Source: Heliopora coerulea (taxonomy: Eukaryota; Cnidaria; Anthozoa; Scleralcyonacea; Helioporidae). From it: a stretch of DNA of 64,000 bases. Location of the stretch: positions 88,865 to 152,864 of the forward strand of contig JASJOG010000475.1 of NCBI GenBank assembly GCA_030142905.1. The letters are read 5' to 3'. Position numbers and translations under genes: made by a program. The notes beneath the pieces are model-generated. The model worked only from the letters and a program-made list of their open reading frames with translations, was not told where the DNA came from and searched no databases. Below, in pieces: positions 1-10,182 of this stretch (within the stretch, counting starts at the first letter, position 1; every line of letters begins with the position of its first letter).

Positions 1-205
1 CTTTTATCTGTCTCGCTTGTCTTTTTCTTAAATCCAGATCTTCTGCAATGTACCATATTATCGCTGCCATAAGTTGTTTTGTCTCAGTTACATTATTCGT
101 GACGACATGATCAATTATTTTCTCTACCTTCCGTATTTTTTCCTTTATTGTTTTTTTTGTTAATCCTTTTAAAATTTACATTTGGTGGTTTAGATTTTTC
201 CCTTA

Positions 206-781
206 TCAACTCCATAATTCTATCATATATAATGGACTCTTCACGACTAAGATCATACCTTTGGGATCATTTTCGTCATTATTCTCACTTGCGCGTTGGG
301 TACCATCTTGTCTATTTTCTTCTTGTGTATTCAATTCAGCATCGGATTGGTTGTCAAATTGTTGCCCCTCAGTTACTACAGTTTCTTCTCCCTGGTTGCT
401 TTCTTCATGTTCTTCCCTGTTCTCAGAACTCCCTCTTATTCCAACGATCTCAATCTGTCTTTTAATTTCCTCCAGTTCCACTTTTGTCAACCACTCATTC
501 ACCACAATCGCTCTAGTTTGATCGACTAATTGTTGTTCTTTAACTTCGGATGTACCAACTTCTTCCCAGATCCTCATTCTCTTGCGATACCCTCTCACAA
601 TCGGCTTACTCTTGAATTTGCAGTACATTACCAATGTATTCTCTTCTTTTGTCCACTTCCTCCTAGCAGTAGGATGATTACGATCGGTTCCACGCTGCTG
701 GGCCGTGGAATTCCTGCCAGGCGAAGCACCTTCACCATAAGTACCATTCACGCCGTTACCAGTTTCAATTAAATTTTTCAT
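206..781 (-). CDS. N-terminal Myb/SANT-like part of R2-like LINE protein
   Basis: The ORF has 191 codons. Residues 25-85 hold a Myb/SANT-like DNA-binding segment with ARRKWTKEEN near residue 40, then RGYRKRMRIWEE, then QQLVDQTRAI. RLE-bearing LINEs commonly carry zinc-finger or Myb domains here for target-DNA binding. The second half is acidic and polar (runs of E, N and Q), as in the linker before the RT of the sister copies. The ORF stops at 206, but related coding sequence continues to the left, so the stop or frame change is probably a lesion. It is not a host gene. Confidence 0.7.
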   Translation of the reverse strand: MKNLIETGNGVNGTYGEGASPGRNSTAQQRGTDRNHPTARRKWTKEENTLVMYCKFKSKPIVRGYRKRMRIWEEVGTSEVKEQQLVDQTRAIVVNEWLTKVELEEIKRQIEIVGIRGSSENREEHEESNQGEETVVTEGQQFDNQSDAELNTQEENRQDGTQRASENNDENDPKGMILVVKSPLYMIELWS

Positions 782-783
782 TC

Positions 784-1165
784 ACTCATTAGAGGTTAGT
801 GGTTTCAGGTGTCACTACCACAGGTGTTTTATTCGTTCCACCAAAACTAGAGGGGCTGTCAACCAAGACTCACGAGTCCCCACCACACGTGTGGGACTTT
901 TATTTGTGATTCCTGCACTAGGTGGACTGTCGGCCAAGGCTAACGGGCTTCATCTACCCGGGTTTAGAATTGGAGTTTTCCATCCCCTAGGCGGGTTGTC
1001 GACCAAGACTATTGAGCCCCACCAACCCACTGTTGTAACCCTAACAGGGTTGTCTTTGGGGTTACTGACACTTTCCAAAGGTGCCAATCCAGACTTTGGA
1101 GGACGGGAGGGTCCACATTCCCTTGATAGGCTGAAGCCAATGCTTGTTCTATCCCAGTGCTCAAA
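784..1165 (-). repeat. LINE 5' UTR with degenerate internal subrepeats
   Basis: On the + strand the motif GGGCTGTCAACCAAGACT recurs with changes three times (about 856, 926 and 986). Each is followed by a CGAGTCCCCACC-like or GAGCCCCACC-like block, with a period of about 60-70 bp. The same module is found in the leaders at about 36270-36345 and 39770-39945. It ends where the (ATT)n tract starts. I infer that it is the leader or promoter region of the element RNA. Confidence 0.6.
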
Positions 1166-1169
1166 TTAC

Positions 1170-1201
<32 letters not shown>

Positions 1202-1427
1202 TTCACAGCAATGTTCTCATGCCAGTTGTATCTAATTTTCCCTCGGAAGCTGGCTACAACTGGTAGCCTAAGGTTCTGGGTCTTTCAGCTTTCCAAGCTT
1301 CTTCTGAACTTCTTGTTGTTCCAAGCAATGCCGTCTTGGAGAAGTTCTGCACTCATATGTATGTCCAGTATATCCAATTATTCAATTTCCCAACTAACCA
1401 CTCCCAAGGTACCTACTACTATTGCTA
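1166..1427 (-). mobile_element. Short 3'-end fragment of an RLE LINE between two (ATT)n tracts
   Basis: The segment is bounded by (ATT)n at 1168-1201 and about 1425-1441. Read on the minus strand it resembles the last codons and 3' UTR that follow the endonuclease in other copies, but the frame is broken. It fits a strongly 5'-truncated insertion with its own (AAT)n tail. The small size makes the subfamily uncertain. Confidence 0.45.
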
Positions 1428-1566
1428 TTATTATTATTATGTTTCTATTAGCCAGGTTCATATTCTAGCCATTATTCCCTCATACCGAATATTACTGGGA
1501 GGTAACCGACGTACACGTGTTCCCATTGGTTCACACTAAGGCTGACGCACTTCGATTATACGTTCA

Positions 1567-2166
1567 CTACTCTGGCTGTACCACTCCGCCAAGCACTTTC
1601 CTAATTATTGTTTCCCCCTCAGAAAGCACTGTCTGCTGCATTGTACTGATTATCCTAATCACAGTGTCCTCATCTCCAATAATCTTCCTCACTGCTCTGG
1701 TTGCATCTTTGACACCACATCCCAGGTATCCAATTATTCCCGTCACTACTTCCACTCTGTACCTTCTTTTTTCTCTGGTTTCGAATGCCAGCTGCTGATA
1801 CTTCTGTAACTTCGGCCTCGTCGCTTCCTCGATGTTCTGCTCTTGACGGCATGACATGTCTACTTACCAGATCTTCCTCGCTTTCTCGCCCTCTAATGTC
1901 AAGTCTGGTCTGCATGCAGAGCTGATCTTTCTCATCCTATGCTCGAAGTCCCAAAACAACTTGAACCCGTTCCCTTTTAGGACGTGGCCTGTATCCCATC
2001 TAACAGTGTACCATGCTGTATTGGCAGGGAGAAGTTCTCTCTCGACGGCCCAGATAACAGCCAGTACCATCAAAGCATTGTTGTGCCAAACGAGATACTC
2101 GGTTCCTGCCAGAATCTCGCACCCTGCAAGGAGGTGTTGAACGGTTTCATCAAACTTCTTGCACAA
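1567..2166 (-). pseudogene. LINE copy 2: CCHC knuckle and RLE region
   Basis: Two overlapping frames (1864-2166 and 1567-1857, with the last part also open at 1670-1915) carry the C-terminal module. The first has the second half of the knuckle, HLLAGCEILAGTEY, then the YTVRWDTGHVLKGNG region and FWDFEHRM ahead of the catalytic RPDLTLEG. The second frame continues with the tail KLQKYQQLAFETREKRR and VVTGIIGYLGCG. In R2-type enzymes the (K/R)PD...D motif is the PD-(D/E)XK nuclease that nicks the target. The frame change near 1860 breaks the nuclease in this copy. Confidence 0.75.
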
Positions 2167-2393
2167 TCTACATTTTTCGTCCGAGCCTCCTATCCCACGC
2201 TACACTTTCCACTTCCGAGTCTTCATCATCTGCTCCAGGAAATCCATGATTCCAGCCGTCTTCTGCGGTGTGATATTTTTGTTCAACCACACAAAGCTCT
2301 CGTTCTCCTGCCTTGCAAACACTTAACCCTACATACCCTTCTCCTTATAATCATTCTTCAACTTCTCTGTATAGCCGTTCTGCATTCTTTTCT

Positions 2394-4257
2394 TCACCTA
2401 CGCCCAGCATCTTGCCCATTCTTTCTCCATCTTCTCACCATCTTTCCAGACTTCTTTTCCCTAAATTCAACTTCCATTCCAACTTCACGCAGCGCTTGTT
2501 CTGCTTCCCTTTCTAAGCTCTTGTATTCGCTGTTATGTTCTTTCTTCCAGGCTATCCTTATCCAGCAGCTTGTGGTACAAACCATGTACGTTGCCACCCG
2601 CACCTTTGTTTCCTTATAAACCTGCCGCAGGCTCTTCAAGCCGCACCCTCCATCCTGTCCCTTCAGGTTGAGCCTCTCATCACTAGTCTGTCGGCCCAGC
2701 ATACCTCTCTTGCGTAGAATATCCTTCACCAACATGTCAAGGTCATATAACTTCTTCTGGGTGAACTGGCATACATTTTTGGCGTAGGCCGCAACCGGGA
2801 TGACTCTGCAATTGATCGCTCTCATAAGATTCTTATCAAACAGCTCAAGCTCTACGAGGTTCTCCAACCTCTTTCGCATTTCTTCCTTGATTCTCTGCAA
2901 TACTTTCTCTTTGTTTATCTACTTCCCCTGCTCTATTCCAAGGAATTTGTAGAAGTCATCCTTCTCTGGGTCCAGCGCCTCTGCCCTCTCTTCCAGTATA
3001 GTCAAGCCCTCGCTTTTAGTCATCTTCCCCGCACATTTCCTCACCCCGTACACTGCTCATGAATCGTCGCTAGCTTTTACGATTATCTCGTTAGCAGATT
3101 CCATCTGTTTATGACTTTCCTAGTAGGTCTTCAGGTCATCAATAAATATGCTCGGCGTCCTCTTCGCGAATCTTTCACGGGGGTCCACTCCCATCTTATA
3201 TCCTCTTGTGTTCTCCAGTAGCATTGTAACTGGGACCTCAGTCAGACAGAATCCTACGGGCGAATAACTTTCCTCTTATAAAAAACCATATCGTATTCTA
3301 ATCCATCTACTCTGCACCTTGTGATTTCCAGAATTCAACTCAAAGCGTGTCTACCAAATGCTCATCAATTTCAGTTGCACATTTATGAGTGGCTTAGGTA
3401 TTCCCACCCAATCGTACACAATCATCATCCAGTCATGGTGAACTTTGTCGTACGCCTTCCTGTAGTCGTAAAACGCGACTGCTAGGTCCCTCTTGTGATC
3501 TCTCACCTCGTCCATTATACACTTATTAATAATTAGTTGGTCAACCGTACCCAAAGCTCCTTCTGAGGCTCCTAGTTGTCCTTCATTCCATATCTCGTTA
3601 AATCGAGCATGATCTCTCATGTAACGTCCTATCATACCAGTGAATAACTTGTACGAAGTATTTAGACACGTTATCGGTCTGTACTTCTCCTCAAATGACA
3701 AGTCCTCGGTCTGTCCTGCCTAAAGTCACCCATCGCGGAATGCCCTCTGGATCTTCATTCCAGCTCTTCATTGTTCTTTCTATAGCCTTCCAGGTTCCAC
3801 TAAACTTATTCCACCAGAATTTCGGGATTCCGTCAATACCAGGCGAGGTCCAATTCTCCCTCTTATTTATAATTTTCCCAATGGTCTCCTCACTTATCTC
3901 GGTATCCTGTACATCCTTGATCTTTTTTATCAACTCCTCCTTGATTTTCTCCATCCACGGTTGTTTAATAGTAATCTTCTCCTCCCCCCATATGCCTTCC
4001 CGAAATTCCACGAATCTTTCTATTGCTGGAGGATCACCCTTAAATTCCTTTGTACTATTCACTCTCTTGTAGAAAGCCCCTTCATCTGTTACAAACATTG
4101 CGTTATTCTTTCTTCTCTTCATCTTCTCCATTACTTTCAGCAATATCACTTTCTTCACCCTCAGCTCATCCAACCACTTCTCCGAGGCCTCCACAAGCTC
4201 CTGCTTGCCTGCTGATCCTCTTTTTACATACTTCCTCAGTTCTTGTAAGATCCTCAC
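2394..4257 (-). pseudogene. LINE copy 2: reverse transcriptase region
   Basis: Open segments at 3691-4257, 3351-3701 and 2394-2900 carry RT landmarks. These are NWTSPGIDGIPKFWW ahead of the RT, then RPITCLNTSYKLFTG (RT motif 1 region), then AVAFYDYRKAYDKVHHDW (motif A, with its Asp). The active-site loop near 3145 reads as FIDDLK but is followed by a stop. The 2394-2900 segment holds the thumb region with NLMRAINCRVIPVAAY. The reading frame is interrupted between 2900 and 3350. This would have been the polymerase for target-primed reverse transcription. Confidence 0.8.
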
Positions 4258-4327
4258 TTCTTTCCTCGTGCTTTTCTTTGTGTCCTTCTGCGATAGAGCT
4301 CATTATTCATTCTCGCTATTCTCTGCC

Positions 4328-5260
4328 TTAGTGCGCCTTAATCTGGTTGGGAAACCTCCTCTCTCTTCTATTTCCTTCTCCGTTCAATCTCCTTCCTAAG
4401 TCCTGGACTATCAGCTTGGCATTCAGTAATCTTGCTATTGCCCTTCCCATGGCATAAACTGCATCTGTGATCTCCTCCAACTTATTACTACTTTTGAGGT
4501 ATTCGCTAAGTATCTTGTTTGCACACTTTGCTACTTCTGGAGAAAGTTTTTTAAGTTTTGGAAGTCTGCTCCTTACTTCGATGTTGGTCGCATTTGTTCG
4601 TGTTAGCTGTGCTAACTTTGCTCTGAAAACCTCTCTTAATGCTTCTTCTCCCTCGGTACCTATTACGTCATCAGGATCTGTTCCTCTATCGGGTTCCTGC
4701 TCCACTTCCTTCTCTGACATGCCTACCACTCTTGCTGTCTCCTCCAATTTCCCATCCTCAATTCCTGCCTCAGTTCCCTCCTCCTTACGCTCCTTATTAC
4801 TTTTTCTTACCAAGACAAGGTTTGCAATCTGTTTCTCCTTCTTAAATCTAGTAGCATTATTTCTTAGCTTTTGATCTTTTAACCTCTCCCCAAACTCCTG
4901 TTCCCATTTATCGCCTACCCTCTTCATGAAACCAAGGCCAAGTTCCCTTTCCTCAGTATCTATTTCAACCGATCGAACCAGTTGGCTTTCTTCCAGTGCA
5001 TACTCTCTGGTAGTGCCTCAGACTCAGGTTTCTCAGATTGTTCATCTAGCTGACCTATTACTTCCTCCCTCTAAGTTGAACCTCCTGGCATTATCCACTA
5101 GGTTCTGGGTTGAGACAGTCTTCTTTGTCCGCGCTTCATTTGACCATTTCTTTTTAACACGCTTCATGAATCCGCTTCCTCTCTCTCTTTTCTCAGTTTC
5201 TATCTTGACTAATAGTACTTTCTCCTCCAAAGTCCACTCCAGCCTCTTCCCTCTTCCTCA
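4328..5260 (-). pseudogene. LINE copy 2: N-terminal region with two SANT-like repeats
   Basis: The ORF at 4328-4927 (199 aa) starts with MKRVGDKWEQEFGERL and reaches a NNATRFKKE block. The open segment 5042-5230 contains FMKRVKKKWSNE and later VDNARRF. The two blocks share FMKRV..KW..E and (N/D)NA.RF, so they look like tandem copies of one small DNA-binding fold. A Glu-rich and Thr-rich linker follows to residue 199. Subfamily B copies show only one such block. Confidence 0.6.
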
Positions 5261-5420
5261 GTTGTTCATGGGTGCTCTAGTAATATTCTCAGCTTGCACT
5301 GCATTTGTTCGGCCTACAGCATCTATATCTAAAGTCAAAAGTTGACTCATTATTCCATATCCCAGCAGTCTATATATGGACTTCCGGTAAGCCTTACATG
5401 GACGGACTGACGGACTGACC

Positions 5421-5530
5421 ATTATTGTTATTTGTTATTATTATTATTGTTATTATAATTATTGTTATTATTATTGTTATTATTATTGTTATTATTATTG
5501 TTATTATTATTATTATCATTATTCATATAT
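5421..5530. repeat. (ATT)n/(GTT)n microsatellite between two LINE copies
   Basis: About 100 bp of ATT and GTT units lie between the 5' end of copy 2 and the 3' end of copy 3. On the coding strand it reads as an (AAT)n tail of copy 3. It is the longest such tract in the window. Confidence 0.85.
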
Positions 5531-8500
5531 TTGACTGTATGTATACTTGTCCAAACACCGGGTCCCCACCGGGGTCCAAGGGTGAGAGGGCTCTAGAAGT
5601 CTAGTCTCCAGTTGGACCAATTTTCATGTTCTTATAGATAATGTTTTTCTAAGTATATGTGCAGTAGTAATGAGAGTAATCTGCAGCTCTTGAAGCTTGC
5701 TATTTCCCAGAATTCTCTCGACATTCCTACTAGTTCCCTTTCAGATCATTCCTAGTGCGCCCATGATGACTGGTATCGTTGTTGCGTTTAGATGCCACAT
5801 CCTGGTGATCTCAATTTCCAGGTCTTTATATTTCTGAAGTTTATCATATTCTTTAGTCGAAATGTTGCTATCACAGGGAACTGCCATGTCCTTGCATTGA
5901 AGTCTTTGATAACAATGTCTGGTTTATTGGCCGTGGTGGTACGGTCTGTGTGAACTGTGAAGTCCCAAAGAATTGTCACATCTTTTCCATTGGTGACCTC
6001 TACAGGATGATGTTCGTACCATTTCTCAGGGACTTTGATGTTGTAATGCTTGCACACATTCCAGTGGATGTATTGGCCTAAACGATCATGGCGAGCCTTA
6101 TATTCTTTAGATGCTAATATAGGACAGCCAGCTATGAAGTGATCTACTGACTCATGTGACTTTTTGCAGATGCGGCAAAGAGGGTCTGTACCGTCGTTAA
6201 CTATCTTAGATCTATAGACGTTTGTCGGGAGGCTCTGATCTTGGGCTGAGATCAATAGACCCTCGGTTTCCGCTTTGAGACCTGACCCCTGAAGCCAACG
6301 ATGTGTGGATTTACTGCCAACATCAGCTTCTTCTAGTCTTTGTAGGTATTTGCCGTGCAGTGGTTTATTTCTCCATGTTTCCTTAAGAGCATTTAGACCA
6401 GCCTTTTTTGCCCGTTCTTTTAGCGTTTTGGCAGCAGCTGTTGGTTTAAGTTGATCTTCTTCTACTGTTGGTTGCACATCATACCAATGTTTCAGTTTTC
6501 TACTCAAGGTTATTATGGAATTCTTCTTAGATTTCTCATATTTCAACACGGCTTGTAGCATGGGATCTGTTGTTGTTTCGAGATATCTACCAAGGCCGAT
6601 CAGCGTAGTTTCATAAGTCATCTCGAGTTGGTTGAGTCCACGTCCATCATCAGTGCGAGGTAGATGCAATCTGTCAACATCTGATTTGGGGTGGTGCATA
6701 CGAAATTTAATTAACAGTTTGCGTATTTTAGTATCTATTCTCGCCACGTCTGTTTTGCTCCAATTTATGATTCCAAAACTGTAAGTGACAACAAGAGCTA
6801 CAATGCTGTTAATTGCTTTTACTCTGTTAGAAGAATTCAGTTCCGACTGAAGAATTAGTCGAACTCTCCTGTAACATTCTTTACGAATTTTTTCTTTCAT
6901 TGCCGTGTGTTTGATACCATCACCTTCGTTGATACCAAGGTATTTGTAGACCTCATCATGTTCAAGGTTTCTGATCTTAGTGTTTGTATCCAGATTGATG
7001 TTACTCGCCTTACAGAACTTGCCACGTTTAAAGTTGGCTTTGCACATTTGTCAAGTCCAAATTCCATGCCTATGTCGTCGCTGAAGTCTTTCACGATGGT
7101 GAGAAGGTCTTCGAGATCACTGTCATTTTTAGCGAATAGTTTGAGGTCATCCATGTAAAAGAGGTGGGTGATGACTTGATCAAATATATTATATCCCCGA
7201 TTCGATTCATTCAAAAGTTTCGTTAAGGGAAACAGGGCAATACAGAAGAGGAGTGGAGAGAATGAATCTCCTTGGAATATTCCTCGGTTGATGCTAATAC
7301 TGTTAGATGTTATAGATCCATTACCGTGATTAAGGATAAGAGTTGTCTTCCATGTTTTCATACTAATTTTAACGAAGTTAGTAATTTCTGGTGCTACCTT
7401 ATACATTTCCATTGCTTTGATTATCCAGTCATATGGGATACTGTCAAAAGCCTTTTTATAATCTATCCAAGCGACGCTTAAGTTTTTGGTTTTAGACTTG
7501 CAATGTTCGAGGACCATTTTGTCGATAAAGAGTTGATCTTTGCATCCATATGAGCCTCCCCTACATCGCTTCTGTTCTGTTGGTAATAAATAGTTGTTTT
7601 CAAGAAAGGTGTATGTACAGTCGGTTAAGATCGATATCAATGTTTTATAAGTGGTAGAAAGGCAAGTTGTTGGCCTGTAGTTCTTTGGATGTTGGGTCTC
7701 ATCAGATTTTGGAAGGAGATATGTAATCCCCTTCGTTAACCATGCCGGAGCGTTTCCAGGGTTCTTTACAATATCTGTGAGCAAAAATGCTAAGTCTTTG
7801 TGTGTGTTAGATAGTGCGTTTAGCCAGAAGTTTGGTAATTTATCAATACCCGGGGATCTTCACTTATGTGATTTCTTCAGGGCAGTTTTCACGTCCTCTT
7901 CATGGATCTCCTTCCATTTCTGGGTTTCAACATTCTCATTTGCCTGCTCACATTCCTTTACCCATTCTGCATTTGTACGGAACTCCTTGGGGTTACTCCA
8001 GATATTGCTCCAGAACTCTTCTATTTCTTCTCTAGAAGGATTTTCCTCGACTTTAATCTGATTTTTTTCTGAGTTCCCTATAGAATCTTTTTTTTTTTTA
8101 GTGTTTACTTGGAAATTCTTATTTTGCTTATAGAAATTTGTTCGTTTGATGAGCCTTCTAATCCGCATTGCTTTCAACTGGATTTTTTGTTTAAGGGTCT
8201 CAATTTTGGTGTCCAAACTTTCATTTGACTTGAAGTTATATTTGCAGTTGATTCTTTTTACCTTGTTGATCTTCTTCACATTCGATTTACTGCACTCGAC
8301 GAGAAACGAAATGTCCTTCCGCATTGTTTTGACCTCTTTATTGATCTTCTCAATCCACGCGGGTTTTTTGTGGACGTTTGTATTTGCTCCTCTTTTCTTA
8401 ATTTTAATACCGTATTCTGACGTGATGGTATACGCGGTGGCGTATAGTAGATGATTTGTATCCGTAATTTTGCATGCTGCGTTCTCTTTTATTGTTGGCA

Positions 8501-9540
8501 AGATCCGTTGAAGTGCTTTATTCCCTTTTTCAATAATGAATCTGTTTTTCTTACAATTTGCAATCTTAGGAAGGGACTCCCTCTCATTGATGTTAGTATC
8601 TTTTACAATGTGGAACCTTTTCATAATCTCCTCAGCTATTTCGACTATTTCATCATTTGTATCGTTTTCAGAGTCACATTGGCCCCTACAGGTATTGTTT
8701 TCTCCATCTCCTAAGGTTTCAGGTGGTGGAACCTGACTTGTGTCAATTTCGGAGTGTCTTGCGGAGACGCCCGTTTTTTCTTGCTGATCAACATTGTTTT
8801 CACATTGTGTTGGGATAGCATCGCTAATATATGGTTGATTAACTTGAGAATTGTTTTCCGGTTCTTCACTAGGTAAGGTTGGATCGTGAAGGGTTTCTGT
8901 TTGCAGCTGGTTTTGCCCTTCTGTTTGTAACTTGTTCAGTTCATGTTGTGTAAGTTTATTATTTTTAACAATATAGCGCCTAATGTTGGATAGTAATGTA
9001 CCATCATAGTCTGGTCTTACATCTGGGTTGTTTAGTCTCCAAAGTCTGTATGATTCTTTCGTAATTGGCTGTGTTGGGTTTAGTTGTGCCTTATAATACG
9101 CAGACATGACTTCTTTATACTTTTCTTTTGATCATTTTAGTCGTTTTGGTTTTGTTTTATTTACATTTTGGTTGGATGGTTGGCCCAGTGGGCCAGATTG
9201 GGGTTGTCCCTGTTTTGGTGTACCACAGGATCATCGTGAGGAGGGGATATTCCAGTAGCCGACTTTTCGACACCAGGCTGGTCTCATCCTGGTGGACGCA
9301 CTCCTTGTTTATCCGCGCGACGAGTGATGCGGAATGAATTACTTTTGCTTCTTATTTTTTTCATTACAGAATTAAAGCTATTTAACCAATAGTTGGGGGC
9401 ATACCAGGTTGCTCACAGTTGCCACTTGCGACCTGGGGCTAGTGGACAGAAGGGACGCCATCCCCAATGAGAGACTGAGACCAGGGTCTGTCTTCTCCCA
9501 CTGCCGGTGGGAGAGGACAGACAGCGCTTCCTTAGTTTTG
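5531..9540 (-). mobile_element. RLE-type LINE copy 3 (subfamily C), full length and least damaged
   Basis: The copy has a 3' UTR (about 5531-5640), one long coding region (about 5640-9107) and a 5' UTR (9108-9540), and it is bounded by (ATT)n tracts on both sides. The 5' end on the minus strand begins with a strong hairpin (about 9495-9530) whose arms contain GTCTGTC and CTCCCAC. It carries far fewer lesions than the other copies, so it probably inserted later. The fused order is Myb-like N terminus, RT, CCHC knuckle and RLE, as in R2/R4/NeSL-type LINEs. Confidence 0.9.
5788..9107 (-). pseudogene. R2-like LINE polyprotein, about 1,100 codons with few lesions
   Basis: Residue positions count from the ATG at 9107. 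Residues 1-60 are Myb-like. The RT runs from RSPGIDKLPNFW (about residue 418) through RPTTCLSTTYKT (about 470), AWIDYKKAFDSIPYDW and GIFQGDSFSPLLF to FYMDDLKLFA (about 650). The knuckle CRICKKSHESVDHFIAGC lies near residue 976. KPDIVIKDF near residue 1060 is the start of the PD-(D/E)XK endonuclease. Lesions I can see are a TGA at 7860-7862 where sister copies have Trp, a one-base loss in an A-run near 7040 just after GLDKC, and a frame loss near 5890 inside the endonuclease. Past that point the true frame continues as KEYDKLQKYKDLEIEI. The first two stretches (9107-7863 and 7859-7040) share one frame. Confidence 0.9.
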
Positions 9541-10146
9541 TATTATTATTATTGAGGAAAGTCAGCTCATACGAGCCAATGAGGTCGTTTAGCCCAAATT
9601 GCCATATTATGCCAAAGTGGGCACATGTCCCATAAATTATAATGGTATGGCAATCACAAAGTAAAAATCATCGTGAGTAGTTTGCCATTTTACGCCACAG
9701 TCTCACATACACTATTCCGTTGGTTGGGCATGGTCAAGGGCTGGTGCTTTGCAGCTACAAATCATGAGACTTCCTCAATAACCATCACACTTCCTCTCAG
9801 ACTATTCTAAGGGTCTGTTCCGCAAAGCCGACCAATTAAGGCAAGCTAGACGCCAGTCCAATAGCTGAAGTTGGATAATGTGATCTATTTTGTTCTTAGA
9901 CTAGGAGAGTTCCTTTCAGACACGTAAATGTCCTGAGCTCACTCAACCATTTAAGGTAAAGGACATCAGGACAGTCAGAAGGATTTACTAGTCCTTGGAC
10001 TAACAGGGAAGGTTTGCCAACACCTTAAGTAAGGTTACCTACCACTGACAGCCAATTAAGGCAAGCAGTGGCTTTCAGTCACCCGTTTACCCAGCTGGCA
10101 AGGCAGGGGCGCCACTCCCTGAGGATGTCGAAACATCTTGCCTACC
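9541..10146 (-). mobile_element. Non-autonomous LINE derivative: 5' and 3' ends without coding region
   Basis: The segment is bounded by (ATT)n at 9541-9554 and 10147-10182. Its left about 100 bp, starting GAGGAAAGTCAGCTC, match 24413-24515, where they form the 3' end of copy 6. Its right part is shared with the leader-like block at 39290-39720, including GGCAAGGCAGGGGCGCC. No coding region remains between the ends. This fits an internally deleted element mobilised by the enzymes of full-length relatives. Confidence 0.6.

Positions 10147-10182
<36 letters not shown>

Larger units (their letters stand above)
1..1165 (-). mobile_element. RLE-type LINE copy 1: 5' UTR and N terminus, runs off the window
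   Basis: The copy is read on the minus strand and its RT part lies left of position 1. It has a 5' leader (784-1165), an N-terminal ORF (206-781) and decayed coding sequence from 1 to 205 that still encodes basic stretches rich in Lys, Arg and Thr. It belongs to the same subfamily as the copies at 21-24 kb and 32-36 kb, because the N-terminal block around RRKWTKEEN and RGYRKRM is shared. Its 5' end meets an (ATT)n tract at about 1168-1201. These elements move by target-primed reverse transcription of a genomic RNA. The class rests on shared sequence with the other copies, since the RT itself is outside the window. Confidence 0.8.
1428..5420 (-). mobile_element. RLE-type LINE copy 2 (subfamily A), nearly full length but decayed
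   Basis: On the minus strand from right to left the copy shows two SANT-like repeats (about 5042-5260 and 4830-4990), a linker, the RT (about 2900-4257), an RT thumb-like region (2394-2900), a CCHC knuckle and the endonuclease tail (1567-2166). The order is that of R2-group LINEs. Many stops and frameshifts break it, and the reading frame changes at least five times, so it is inactive. The (ATT)n tract on its left is its likely 3' tail, and a second long tract (5421-5530) lies just beyond its 5' end. Its sequence is closest to the copies at 36.5-38.7 kb and 40-41.3 kb. Confidence 0.85.

Noticed and set aside
1009..1235. Short ORFs with runs of Asn or Tyr on both strands
   Set aside because: They are translations of the (ATT)n microsatellite and the adjacent LINE leader.
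1984..2619. 211-codon + strand ORF
   Set aside because: It runs antisense to the LINE RLE and knuckle region; composition (Leu, Ser, Phe, His) is typical of an antisense shadow.
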